From positions 94,501-158,500 of the forward strand of contig JBBHKE010002552.1 in assembly GCA_037447655.1 (NCBI GenBank): a DNA stretch of 64,000 nucleotides, read 5' to 3'. The position numbers were made by a program, and so were the translations under genes. Each line of letters begins with the position of its first letter. The stretch's first letter is position 1. Shown here piece by piece: positions 34,301 through 45,000 of the stretch. This DNA comes from Zygnema cylindricum (lineage: Eukaryota; Streptophyta; Zygnematophyceae; Zygnematales; Zygnemataceae). A model generated the notes under the pieces. It saw only the letters and a list, made by a program, of their open reading frames with translations. It had not been told where the DNA came from and made no database searches.

Positions 34301-36748
34301 TTTGGGTGTGGATTTGCTGCCACGTCACAACCATGCGAAGGCAGGTGGCGAGGAGGAAGATGGCCATGCCGAGCCAGAGCTGCAGGGGAAGAGGGAGAGG
34401 GAGGGAGGGAGAGGGAGGGGGGGAAGGGAGAGGGGAGGGGAGAGGGAGAGGGAGAGGAGACAATGTGAGTGCAGCAATGTGAGACAATGTGAACAGTCTA
34501 ATATGGGTGAACAGTTTTTCAAATAGTTCTTAGAGTAGTTTGTAAAGAGGGAACGTCACCCATTTTCAAGCCATTATCTCCCTGGATGAAGAATTTCAAG
34601 GAGAGAGAGAGGAGAGAGAGTGTGAGAGGGAGAGGGAGAGCGAGAAAGAGAGAGACGGAGAAACGGAGAAAGACAGAGTAAAGAGAGAACTCAACAGTGT
34701 AAAAGATTTCAGAGAAACCACACTATATCTGGTTCTTGAAAATTACAGGAGATTCAGGCATTAGAAAGCAACAAAAATTAAAGTTTAGAATGTGAAGGAT
34801 TTTGAGACATACCAAAAATGTCGGAGATTGGCGAGAGTTAACGAGCATGAAGATGATAAGAACTGTAAATTAAAACAAAACAGCAATCAAAACTAACAAT
34901 TAAACTAAAGAAAAAACAATTATTATATGTAGACATACCATGATATAAAAACACATATACATATAGATATACAATATAATATAAAACAATATACTTTCTC
35001 AAAAGGTCTATCTTAAAATCTGCTGAGGAGCATAACAAAAATGTAAATAATTAACCATCCTAAATGTGAACTCCCCCAGGCTTAGCTGAAATACTTCATC
35101 AATATATCACCCACAAACACGTAAATAATACTGAATTCGGATTCATAGCAGAAAAAAAAAACATTTTTTCAATCCACACTTTTTTTGGTAATGGACACAG
35201 GACAAACCTGTAGCCAAAAACGCCAAAGGGTTGGGAGTAACAGCTATCACTCGACCCCCTCCACTTTGGAACCTCTGAAAACAATCGATAAACAGACAAA
35301 GCAAATCAAAAAAGACAAATTTAGTTTAGTTTTACGTCATCTTTTTACAACAGTTTCTCAAGTCATATTGTGCATTAGTTGACCTGCCCTTCCATATAAT
35401 TTCACATCAGTTTTAAGCCAGTCAAAAGAAGGAAGTCCTATAATACAGACAAGATAAAAGTGTCTATGATATCGACAAAGAAAAAACTCACATTTCTACT
35501 TTAACGTGAGTATGGGAGCCGCGACCGAGGGATTTGTACACCTTTTTCCTCACAATTACAAATAACTTTTTTTGTTTTATTGTTTCCTAGGTTTCAAAAA
35601 ACATTCGTCACCGACATGAAATGAAGGGAAAACAGCCTTACAGCCTTCCAAAGAACCAATTTGCGGAAAATTGAGTCCAACATAGTAAAGTATGAGCACA
35701 ATTTTAATGTGCGCCTAGGTATGGAAACGCTATATGTAGTTAACCCACATTATACGCATATTATACGTGAAAACCCTGCATAATACGCATATTCAACCGG
35801 CTCACCAGATGTAGCGTTTTCACACATTTTTTACTTTTGAATTGTAAGTAAAGTATAAGTTAGTGTATCTTGTTATTGAATACGTGCAAAAATGAGTCCC
35901 ACAGTATTTTTTATTCCTAGATCTTCCATGTCTTAGGAGGAAATAAAATAACATGCTTTACTGAAAGTATTTCCATGCATACAAATAACAATTAACATGA
36001 TACCCAAACTATTCCACAGAAATTAGTGTTAAACTTGTTTATTTGAACTGTATAGAAGCATGGACAACAAAAAAAACTTGTGTAAAACCACTAATTTCGT
36101 ATGCAAAGTAAAGAAAAAAAAAGGGGAGGGGGGGGGAGGGGGGAGCAACATGTTTAGCTGTTAGGAAAACAACACAATGTTGAAAACTAAACGAGTCCAC
36201 ACTAATTATGTCAAAAAAAACCAAACTTATCTCAGTGAACCATATTTCAAAAGTGCAAAAACATGAAAACCGTATATCTGGTCACCCGTATTATAATAGT
36301 ATTAAACGGTTTTTTACAAATAGTACACTTACAGTATGAGGTAACCATATATAGCGTTTCCATACCTTTTCACATATTAAAATCATGCACTGGACAGAAA
36401 AGACAAAGGACAACCTTGTCTATTTTTGCAAGAAATTGTACATAAAAGGTGAAAAAAAATTCACCAAACATGTCAGAAAAAATGGCTCCAAGAAAAATCA
36501 CTCGATCGAATTTGAAATAGAAGAAAAGTGGAGGCAGATTCTTGAAAAGGAAAAGGTAAATAGAAAAATAAATAGATAGTTTGAGAAAATGGAGATATTC
36601 ACAGATCACTTCATTTTTATTCTCGTGATAGGGAGAGGGAGAGAGAGAGGGAGAGGGAGAGGGAGAGTACCAGGCGACGTTCAGCTGGAAAAGGAAAAAG
36701 TCCTCCAGTTTCCAGGTCTCCTCGTACCCCTCGAAATGAGAAACTCAT
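31233..36748 (-). CDS. SDIR1-like: SDIR1-like membrane RING-H2 E3 ubiquitin ligase
   Basis: Recognised exons on the minus strand: 36671-36748, 35208-35274, 34009-34379, 32580-32655 and 31233-31343. They read, in order, the SDIR1 start (MSFSFRGVRGDLE...AERR), the PNPLAFLAT lead into membrane helix 1, the LWLGMAIFLLATCLRM helix 2 with RLQALGLQLAVLDREL and IERLPTYKYK, then a C-terminal RING-H2 domain. In land plants SDIR1 is an endoplasmic-reticulum ubiquitin ligase that promotes abscisic-acid responses; that role is not shown here. A small exon completing helix 1 (possibly near 35115-35140) and a linker exon before the RING are not placed. The RING exon has a frame break, so this is a pseudogene or an assembly error. 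Confidence 0.87.
32415..32548. repeat. AATTCAATTACATACTAATA tandem array in intron
   Basis: About five units of 26-27 bp, in the intron between the two RING exons of the SDIR1-like gene. Confidence 0.85.
32580..32655 (-). CDS. SDIR1-like: SDIR1-like exon, first half of RING-H2, frameshifted
   Basis: Reads EDSRCTVCLEML in one frame and SDKMRILPCLHQ in the next, then CAG|GTGGGA donor. Only 40 bases separate the second and third zinc-ligand Cys codons, where the SDIR1 RING needs 42 (14 residues), so two bases are missing or one is extra. Acceptor GAGTTAG|GAAGAC is assumed; an alternative is CTCCAG|GTGCACC (exon starting at 32644). Confidence 0.85.
32720..32832. repeat. GGGAGA purine tract in SDIR1-like intron
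   Basis: Almost pure G/A on the plus strand, hence C/T on the coding strand, starting about 65 bases upstream (in the coding direction) of the RING exon. Confidence 0.9.
33020..33150. repeat. GAGAGAGGGA purine tract
   Basis: Second G/A-rich block in the same intron. The long Pro/Ser-rich minus-strand frame over it (32704-33411) is a by-product of composition. Confidence 0.85.
33714..33852. repeat. AGAGAAAGAG purine tract
   Basis: Purine-rich on the plus strand, in the same SDIR1-like intron. Confidence 0.85.
33925..34008. repeat. (CCCT)n tract at SDIR1-like 5' splice site
   Basis: Pyrimidine on the plus strand, so the coding strand reads GTAAGTGAGAGGGAGAGAGG then (GGGA)n immediately after the exon ending at 34009. 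It is complementary in kind to the tract near the other end of the intron. Confidence 0.9.
34009..34379 (-). CDS. SDIR1-like: SDIR1-like main exon: membrane helix 2 and cytosolic region
   Basis: Acceptor CTTCCCCTGCAG|CTC, donor GGA|GTAAGT. Helix LWLGMAIFLLATCLRM, a Ser-rich stretch, TEIRVRMGPSLTGL, RLQALGLQLAVLDRELTESD, YDILRSLDSDNPP and NEIERLPTYKYK all line up with SDIR1. Confidence 0.93.
34386..34462. repeat. GGGAGA tract before SDIR1-like splice acceptor
   Basis: Coding strand is about 75 bases of nearly pure C/T ending in the acceptor at 34380. A similar purine patch follows at 34600-34680. Confidence 0.9.
35208..35274 (-). CDS. SDIR1-like: SDIR1-like exon 2
   Basis: Acceptor GTTTTCAG|AGG, donor ACAG|GTTTGT. 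Encodes RFQSGGGRVIAVTPNPLAFL then AT, matching the SDIR1 segment that leads into membrane helix 1. A possible 20-base microexon at about 35116-35136 (VLFTCLW) would continue the helix in phase. Confidence 0.72.
35717..36367. mobile_element. inverted-repeat element in SDIR1-like intron 1
   Basis: AGGTATGGAAACGCTATAT at 35717 and its exact reverse complement ending 36367; 651 bp. No coding frame and no clear target duplication. Likely a MITE of unknown superfamily. Confidence 0.65.
36630..36668. repeat. GGGAGA tract at SDIR1-like exon 1 donor
   Basis: G/A-rich on the plus strand, so pyrimidine-rich on the coding strand right after the GTACTC donor. Confidence 0.85.
36671..36748 (-). CDS. SDIR1-like: SDIR1-like exon 1
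   Basis: ATG at 36748; 26 codons reading MSFSFRGVRGDLETGG ... AERRL, then G|GTACTC. The MSF-FRG-RGD-E---G pattern and ERR are the hallmark SDIR1 N-terminus, which fixes the start. Confidence 0.85.
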
Positions 36749-39177
36749 ATTGCCAAAAACCAATATTCTCCAGTTCACCAAATTTTCTTACGTTTATAAT
36801 TCACGTTTAAACAAAAAATACGACGTCCAACAAGCTCCGGAATCTTGGAATAAACACTGGTTAGGTTTTCCTTTACAAAAAAAGGACTTAGCTAACATTT
36901 GTATCAAGCATATTTTGTTTTTTCCTTAAGAAAACATCTCGGTGAGGAAACTCAGAATAAATCTGTGCAACTAATTCAGTTTTTTCCTTCCTATTAAATC
37001 TTGTAGCCTTTAAACTTTTTAGTTTAGTAATTTTGCAACCTTACGAATTGGTATCAGTTCTAAATTGCACGAAAAAATTCCAGCCAAAAAAAATCTTATA
37101 ACTTTAAGTTCTTAAATACGTTCAGCTGATCACGCTTCGTTTACTTACAGCTTTTTCACTGCACGAAACCCTAATTTTAAACTACAAAAAAGGAGCATAT
37201 AACTACGTAGATATCTTCTCGATCCAGGTAAGGTGCATAAAAATACTCATTCATATTATATTAGGTCATACTATATATACTGTAGCTTTTGACTTTGTAG
37301 AGAGCTTTTGCCTTTTGTGGTAAAGAGCATCACGTTGCAGTTCAAGGCATTCCTGCAGAGATAAATAGACCACGCTTCAGGAACTTTTGCTGATTCTAGG
37401 AGCAGCAGAATGGATGCAGGGAAAGCAGCAGGTACGGTAACTGGGAAAGTACATCTCTATGTTCCGCCGTTAGGCTGTCGAGTGTTGCTGACGTTCTAAC
37501 GGCCACCCTGTAAGATCGTGCAAGTGACCGTTAATGTAGTACAATATTGTCTTGTATGAGATTGTATATTATTGTACAGTACAGTACAGTACTGTACTGT
37601 ACGTACCATGTTGTCTGTCATGATTGACGAAAGAAAATGGTCAGTAGTACGGAGCGAATTGGCTTGAAAGAACGATGAGGTTGAAAGGAAATCTTGAAAA
37701 CCATGCTACATTAATGTACTGTACTGTACTATACAGCCAAGCGCGTCGGGTTTTGTGTGTTCGTCAAAACCGTTTTACCGACTTCAGTGTAAATCGACGG
37801 CGTTCAGATGATTGTGACAATATTTGACGGCTGATATGGTTCAATGCTTCGGCGGCTCTCACAGAAACATCAGCAGCCGTCAGCAATTTTACCGTTATCT
37901 GCTGAACCGACAGGGATGACGCTCGAAGTAAAACACCTGCCACAAAAGCAAGAATCGGCGGATGATAACGGATATTTTTTGCGGAGAGGATTTGCATACG
38001 TACACGTTCTGTAGTCCTCGGGATTGCAGCCGAGTCTAGCAGATTCTAGGCTTCTAGCAGGCTCAACAAAATTTCTGGCCGTTCATAGAACGACACGTTT
38101 CAAATTGGCTGCGACTCTCTCGAGAGGTCTTCCGGCGGTTTCTATCAGATATCTTTCAAAATATTCAGCATTTGCATGAAGTCAGAAAAGGAAATGACAA
38201 GATACATTTAAACCGCACGCTTTGTGAACGCGCTTCTTCGTGCGCCACGTCGGCGCCAGCGTATCATTTGGCATATTGACTATAAAAAAAATCAAAACCG
38301 TGACGGGAGGAAAGCATCATGTCAAAGATTTTTCTGCCTGCCCGACGGGTGCCGAACAACGCGACAAACACTATTTACGCAACCACTATTTCATCTGGCT
38401 TTATTGAAGAGACAAAGTGTACGAACGCCTGTATATTCTATCGGGTAAGTTCCTACTTAAATAATAGCCGCTAAAGACAGAAAAAATTGTCTTTCTTGAA
38501 CAAGTGTGATGTGGAATCATTTAAAATTTGATAGTGTGGACTACAGAAGACTTCGGGCTCCATCAGGGCCCGAAAGTGGTCATTCGAATGGCGTTCTCCA
38601 CGATTGCAATTATTCGTATGGCCGCCGATATCCCGTTAATATCGGGGTACCGGATGTCGAGGGTGTCCCATTCGTGACTTTTTTTACCTTTTACAAATAT
38701 TTATTATTTTTTCATGATTTTGAACTTTTCGTAAATTTCGTATACTTTCCGCTATACGTACAAAATTTGAAAAAGGTGAAGTTGCGTCGCTTTAGCAAGA
38801 CATGGATAACCTAGATTTGGAGTAGAGAGAGAGAGGAGATAGCCCTATGCCGGCAATGACTTGAGCCAAGTCAAATGTGAAAACTAGGCCATATCCCTCA
38901 CATGAATACAATAATGGCTATTTTTTGCTTCAAGTGTAAATTTGTGATTGTTCATTGTTGACACGTTCTCCAGTTTTTTTCTTGTCTGCGTTTGTTCCAT
39001 GCGCAAATTCAATATTGTTTGGGTTGTCGTAGCGGGTGTTTTATGCGAAAGGGATCCCCTTGTCGGATTTTGAAAAATCAATAAGTTTGCCCATTCTCAA
39101 CGACCAAAAACTTCATTTTCGAGGCTCTTTGTCTTTTTTTCCTTTTTGGGGATTTGGCATCGATGGTGTACGCAACG
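36749..39177. other. no recognisable gene
   Basis: Upstream of the SDIR1-like start, so it should hold its promoter. A GTAC-based palindrome at 37574-37602 is noted. Short frames near 37764-37997 (minus) and 38506-38814 (plus) have mixed composition but no family I recognise. Confidence 0.45.
37574..37602. repeat. GTACA/TGTAC palindrome
   Basis: (GTACA) units meet (TGTAC) units around AGTACT, giving a near-perfect palindrome of about 24-29 bp; TGTACTGTACTGTACT recurs near 37717. Confidence 0.85.
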
Positions 39178-39332
39178 ATGATGGTGATGTGACTCATGAC
39201 GGTGATGATGGTAATACGGATGATTGTAGTGAGAATGATGATGATTGTGGTGATGAGGTCGACGAGGACGATGATGATGATGACGATGGTGATGGTGATG
39301 ATGTTGATGACGTTGATGATGATGATGATGTC
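39178..39332. repeat. GAT/GAC trinucleotide array
   Basis: Imperfect GAT, GAC and GGT triplets. The plus frame 39036-39395 would encode an Asp run. With no conserved flanks I treat it as a microsatellite, not a gene. Confidence 0.85.
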
Positions 39333-40764
39333 ATGTCCACATTCGTTATGGGCTCACGAGGGTCTACACGAATGGCATTTCACCCGTCGATCTAAAGACA
39401 CTCCATCGCCCTCAAATCGAGGCCCTCGCGACATTGTTAGTTGTTAACAAGAGTCTTAGGTCCCATAGGCACACCGTGGTACATATTTATACCGATGTAC
39501 GTCGGGTCCTAACAAATTTTGATATCGAACCTTCATGACTATGGTTTATCAAGAGACGATGGTCTCATACGAGCGACGCCGTCCTAGGGAGTAAGATATT
39601 TTTCCCTACAGCGCTCGAGAGTACCTAATCGGATTATCGCTCCAATACAATAGTCATTCGAGCAAGCATGTGGATAGGTTCATGCCCTACAACTTTAAGC
39701 ACGGGGCTAGAATTAATGTAGAGGCTTTGTGTGGTGAGAGCGGTGAAAGAGCTTGGGATTCAACTAGTTTATTTCTTTAGCTCTACTTTTGTCCATTCGA
39801 AGCTTGGTTATACCTTGGGGGATTTAGTTGGGACACTAGTTCGTTTGTCGAAGCATGTTGTTGAAGTTGTTTAGTCAAGAGTCTACAAGAGACTACTATT
39901 GTTAATTATTATAAGCACCTTATACTATGGAAGAAGGTTAATGGAGTAATGGGAAAATATAAAATTGAAAAAAGCTTACATAAAAAACACTTACTTAAAA
40001 CTTTTGTATAATTTTTTCTCAAACACCAACTAATATCCGTGTTAATTTGTTTATATCGTCCCCAAACAAATGCGAATACATGGTGTGTAAGTGTGCCCGC
40101 ATAACCAACCATAGTTGGCAAAGCAAACTTAAACTCTACGTGATACTTACACACATAGTCAACTGCGATAAGTTTAATATATTGTAAATACCAACAAATT
40201 TGAAAATAAAGAGGACCACCTAATTGTGTGATGTATGGCCATTCCTGTTTCACAATCATCCATTATTGGTAAACATGTGATTGTAACACTTTAAATCGTA
40301 ACAGGCAAAATGAGTGAAGTAGTAACGAACAGGTGAAAACAAAGTAAGAAACATTGCGGACACAAACGGAATGTCCATAAAACGGAAAAAATGGTTTTAA
40401 AACAGTCTGGTCTAGTAGGGATGAAGCATTTTAGTAAAAACGTTTCAGTCTCATATAGTGTGATAAACAAGGATTACTAATACCCCGACCTTTAAAAAAA
40501 ATACCCATAGGTTGGCTAAATCGGCTCCACGACAACAAGATTTAAAAATAGGTTGGAATCGTATATATTTTCATGAATGGCATGTTGACGCGTTAATAAA
40601 AAACATTTCAGCGCCAAGATTGTGGGATGAATTGAAAGCTTTCGTGCATCGATGGGAAGAGATTGTAATTTTTGAGAGCATTTTGAGAAACAAAAGCTTC
40701 CCAAAACAAAAGACGGTTTTTCCTTTCCTCGAAACAAAAGACGGTTTAAGGTTCGCTTGAAAGG
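39333..40764. other. no recognisable gene
   Basis: Mixed-composition then AT-rich DNA. Two or three short frames without motifs; nothing supportable. Confidence 0.45.
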
Positions 40765-40766
40765 TA

Positions 40767-41382
40767 CACCGCGAATCGTAATTAGAGTAATGAAAAAATT
40801 AGAGTAAAAAAACCAAAAAAAACAATTAGAGTAATTAATTATAATTTATGTGATAGAACTTTTTCACAGAGGAAGTTTACTCTAATTTATTTAACTACTC
40901 TATATTGGGTTATGTCGGTAATAAATATCCGCGCTGAAATTATCAACACTAAATTACGTAGACGTTCAAAATCTGTCAGTCCGTATAGTTTTGACGTCAT
41001 TATGACGTAGGTATTATTTGTCGCGCTGAATGTCAGTTAATGTTCACACTGACGACGATACTGTCGACGGACGAGAGTTATGCGAACGGCTTTTTTTCGA
41101 TGAGATTCATTTTTCGTTTAGTGCGATTTCACGTGCGAGCGTGAATCTATTAAATCATTAATTGTACTTTTTTTCTTAAAAAAGTACAGCTTTGCACGGT
41201 CGAACGTCGTCCGTACTCCACACTATTTAAAACGAACCTATATTACAATTCTGTTACGCTAATTAAACTTACCTTAATTAGAATAATGAAAAAATTAGAA
41301 TCGTTTACTCTATTTGATGTCAGAGAGTCGAAATTTCGAGCGACCGAATTAGAGTAATCTACTCTAATTACGATTCGCGGTG
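40767..41382 (+). mobile_element. CACCGCG-family MITE, complete copy
   Basis: 616 bp. CACCGCGAATCGTAATTAGA at the left and its reverse complement at the right, with TA on both sides (40765-40766, 41383-41384). TA target and short conserved ends fit Tc1/mariner-type non-autonomous elements. No coding frame. Confidence 0.9.
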
Positions 41383-41384
41383 TA

Positions 41385-42142
41385 CATTACTTAATCGAGC
41401 GTTTTTAGGTGTGAAGGTCGCGTGTGAGGGGGTCCACGTCGCCCTGCACTCCTTTCACTCCAATTTCGCTTTACGACGCCTCGCGCCGCGCGCCGCGTCG
41501 CAAGTATAAATATGTTTAGGGTTTTTTTTCCCATTCGTGTTTTTTATATAAAAAAAAACACAACCAACAACCCTATGACCCTAAAAATCCGCGGTACCCG
41601 GGCGGTATTTTGCAAAGTGTGCAGGTCTCGGCGCATTTCGCCTGTACGAAGTGGTTCAATAGTTCTCAAAACTGAAATTTGAAACCATCTCGTGTCAATC
41701 GGGAGAATAGAAAGAATGTGCCACTTTTGTAGGATGTCGTGTCATGTCTCCTCTACAGTTGTCTAACACTTGTAGCAGACACGTGTTTCAATCCGATCGC
41801 GTTAATATATTCCTGGTCACACTATCTGTGGATATTTCGAAACAATTCTTTTTAGGAAAAAATCGTGCGTGTAATTTCGACGGATTCGATTCTATACATC
41901 ATGGGCCAAATTTCACAGCAGAACCGCTATTTCACCTCCCTTTGACTTTGTACCTGGACTTTTGTTTGTCGTATTTTGTCCAGCTAAAATTTGAAGCCCA
42001 ATCCTGTCTTTGGTCAAGATTCTGTACAGTTTTTATAATAGATTCCCTACTTTTTTTACGGGTCAATTTAGGTCGTCGATATTTCGATACATTCAAAATT
42101 TGAAATCCATCCCTTGGCCCTTGCCCCTTGGTCTTTGTTTTC
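41385..42142. other. no recognisable gene
   Basis: Starts GC-rich (41400-41500, with a GCGCCGCGCGCCGCG patch) then mixed. Frames at 41744-42103 have no motif. Confidence 0.45.
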
Positions 42143-43038
42143 TAGTGTTGTGTATCGGTAAAAAACTTATCGCGATAACACCGATACCGATAGTTATCGG
42201 TTATCGAACGGTCAGAGCTTTCGATATATCGGTCTGGGACCAACAAATTCCATATCGGCGATAACTTAGAAAAATATATAGTATGCGTTCAATAGTACTT
42301 TATAACATACTGTATTATTTTATTGATTTTATATAGCGTGGCATGCCACGTATAAAAATATGTTCTGTTACAGTTTAACTGCAATTTATTAGGGTAAACG
42401 CTGCGCATAAACGTTGGCCGGTTAACTGAACAAATATTTTACGGCGACGTACGGAAATTTACTAAAAAACTGCTGAACATGGAACTGGAAAAGGACGGCG
42501 GACACAAAAGTCCAACGGACGCAAAATAACATTCTGCCCGCCGCCGGAATCGAACGGACGACTTGGAATGAGAAAACATGAACGGACGGGCCAGCGTGAG
42601 CGCCGGCATCCCGGAATGGCTCTTTTGGCAGCTTTTGCCAAAAAAGCCGACAGATTGACACGTGGCAGGTCCCTAGTGGATTTCAAGGAATTAAGGGACA
42701 AAGCCATGGCGTCGGATGTGAAAGGTACATCGATTTTACTGGATCCGTATCAAAATCGTACAGATTTCATGGCGGCTACAGTACTTTCTATGCTTGTACA
42801 CGTCCGGAGAATATGACGTACAGTTGAGAGTACAGACCGTACATTTATCTGTACGGTTCGTACAGTTATCGCCGATAATTATCGTTATCGGCATTATCGC
42901 CGATAAGTACCCGATATTATCGGCTACTTATCGGCGATAAGACCGATGTCGATATATCGTACCAATATATCGATTATCGGATACCCGAAAAAAGGCCCAT
43001 ATCGGTTATCGGCAAATCCTTACCGATACACAACACTA
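42143..43038. mobile_element. non-autonomous hAT-type transposon
   Basis: 896 bp. Ends TAGTGTTGTGTATCGGTAA and its exact reverse complement, with a perfect 8-bp target duplication TTGTTTTC (42135-42142 and 43039-43046), diagnostic of the hAT class. Subterminal regions are dense in TATCGG/CCGATA motifs. The only internal frame (42568-42816) shows no transposase feature. Confidence 0.93.
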
Positions 43039-43070
43039 TTGTTTTCCATCGATACGAAACATTAGAACTT

Positions 43071-43287
43071 CACCGCGAATCGTTATTAGCGTCAAGGTTT
43101 TTTTCGCCACTTAAAACATCTTCTCTCCGTACACACTTGTGGGATTTTCAATTTGAGACCGCCAGTCGGAAGCTGAGAATTTTACCTTTCAATCGCAACC
43201 GTCAGATCCACAATCTAACAGGTGTGTACGGATAAAAGATGTTTTGAGTGGCGAAAAAAATCTTGACGCTAATAACGATTCGCGGTG
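43071..43287. mobile_element. short CACCGCG-end MITE (217 bp)
   Basis: CACCGCGAATCGTTATTAGC at the left and its complement at the right; inner parts TTTTTTTCGCCACTTAAAAC and its mirror GTTTTGAGTGGCGAAAAAAA extend the inverted repeat. Flanks are not TA. Confidence 0.85.
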
Positions 43288-43289
43288 GT

Positions 43290-43842
43290 TGTGCTATTGG
43301 CCGTCGGACAATCAGTTTGACATTAAGTGAAATCGGACGGCTGATAAATTGCGGCCGCACGATTCGTTGATCTGCAAACGTCCCCGCCCTCGCCAATCTA
43401 AGGAACAACGCTCTCTCTCCCGTTAGGCTGCAAAATCTTGAAGATCTTTGAAAAGTGCGTATCAAATCACTTTCTCCGGTGAATTTATGCACACGTCACC
43501 TCCAGAAAAAAAAAGACCAGCGTACGGAGAAAATTCTGACACCCGACATGCTATACTGGTGTAGACTTCACCGCGAGAGTATCGACTATTTATGACTTTC
43601 AGGAGGATACGAACAAATGTCAAGAAACGACAAACTTGCTCTCCAAAAACTGCAAAAGTTCCGGGCTCATCGTGTCCGGGAGCAAGTGGCTACAGCCTGA
43701 ATGACAGCTGTACCCCATTGCTTCTTAAGAAACCCCCCCATGTGGAGCGGTCGTTGGAATTTCGGGGAATACAAGCAAAAATGCCTCGCACGAAGGGCGT
43801 GTGCACATGGGATAGTAAACATTACACACCGTCAATCGCTTC
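43290..43842. other. no recognisable gene
   Basis: Mixed sequence. CTTCACCGCGAGAG at 43568 may be a decayed MITE end. Frames on both strands lack motifs. Confidence 0.4.
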
Positions 43843-43844
43843 TA

Positions 43845-44059
43845 CACCACGAATCGTTATTAGCGTATAAGTTTTTTTAGCGTATAGGAATAATTACCGT
43901 TATTAACGCTAATTGGGAATTTGGAAATTTCCAAAGAAATCGTCTACTCTAATTAGGAATTATGTTTTTTTAAATAGTATGGATAATTATATTTGAGAAT
44001 TTGGAAAAAAAAATATGGAACCGAATTAGCGTTCAATACGCTAATAACGATTCACGGTG
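43845..44059. mobile_element. CACCACG-end MITE (215 bp)
   Basis: CACCACGAATCGTTATTAGC at the left, GCTAATAACGATTCACGGTG at the right, TA on both sides (43843-43844, 44060-44061). Confidence 0.85.
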
Positions 44060-44061
44060 TA

Positions 44062-44169
44062 GTGTTAATGTTTTTTTCGCCACTTAAAACATATTTTTTC
44101 GGTACATAATTGTCCCGTTTCCGATTTGAGACCGCCAATCGGAAGTTGAGAATGTTACCTTTCAATCGA
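44062..44169. mobile_element. truncated short MITE
   Basis: Matches the left half of the 43071-43287 element (TTTTTTTCGCCACTTAAAAC, GAGACCGCCA(A/G)TCGGAAG) and stops where the next MITE begins. Confidence 0.75.
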
Positions 44170-44171
44170 TA

Positions 44172-44710
44172 CACCGCGAATCGTAATTAGAGTAAGTAAC
44201 GCTAATTCAGTCGCCCTAAATTTTGACTCTATTACCTTAAATAGAGTAAATGATTCTAATTTTTTCATTATACTATTTAAGGTAAGGTTTAATTAGCGTA
44301 AAAAGATATAATATAGGTTCGTTTTAAATAGTATGGAGTACGAACGACGTCAGACCGTGCAAAATTGTACTTTTATGAGTAAAAAGGTACAAATAATGAT
44401 TTAATAGAATCGAGCTCGCACGTGAAATCGCACTAAACAAAAAATCAATCACATCGAAAAAAAGCCGTTCGCATAACTCTCGTCCGTCGATAGCATCGCC
44501 GTCAGTGTGAACATTAACTGACATTCAGCGCGACAAATATTACTAACGTCATAATGACGTCAAAAATATACGGACAGACAGATTTTGTACGTCTACGTGA
44601 TTTAGTGTTCATAATTTCAGCGCGGATAATTAATGCCGACATAACCCAATATAGAGTACTTAAATAAATTAGAGTAAACTTCCTTTGTGAAAAAGTTATA
44701 TCACATAAAC
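44172..44710 (-). mobile_element. CACCGCG-family MITE, inverted, truncated
   Basis: Reverse-complement match to 40767-41382 from its right end, through the GTACTTTT and GACGGACGAGAG regions, ending at TTATATCACATAAAC where another MITE (44713) starts. TA precedes it at 44170-44171. Confidence 0.85.
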
Positions 44711-44712
44711 TA

Positions 44713-45000
44713 CACCGCCAATCGTTATTAGCGTTGTGTACACTAATTCCGTCCCGCACTTTTTTTAAATTATTCTCCATAAGCGTGGTTCATTCAATTT
44801 TTTTCTGTATTCTATTTAGGGTTAATTTGTATGTACCGTACAAAACGCTAGTACGACATCATATAATTAGTCTGGTGTACGGATAGTGTCAGGCCGTACA
44901 GAATTGTACTTTTTTAGGTAAAAAGGTACAATTTATTATATTTAATAACCGCGGACGCATGAGAATGTGCGGTCTTAAAAGGGGTTGAATCCGGGTCCTA
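44713..45000. mobile_element. CACCGCC-end MITE, right end not found
   Basis: CACCGCCAATCGTTATTAGC after TA at 44711-44712. Inner GTACAGAATTGTACTTTTTT resembles the other long MITEs. The right terminus is not identified, so the end is approximate. Confidence 0.55.

Noticed and set aside
39036-39395. Asp-rich 119-codon plus frame
   Set aside because: Essentially a GAT/GAC microsatellite; the flanks show no similarity to any acidic protein I know.
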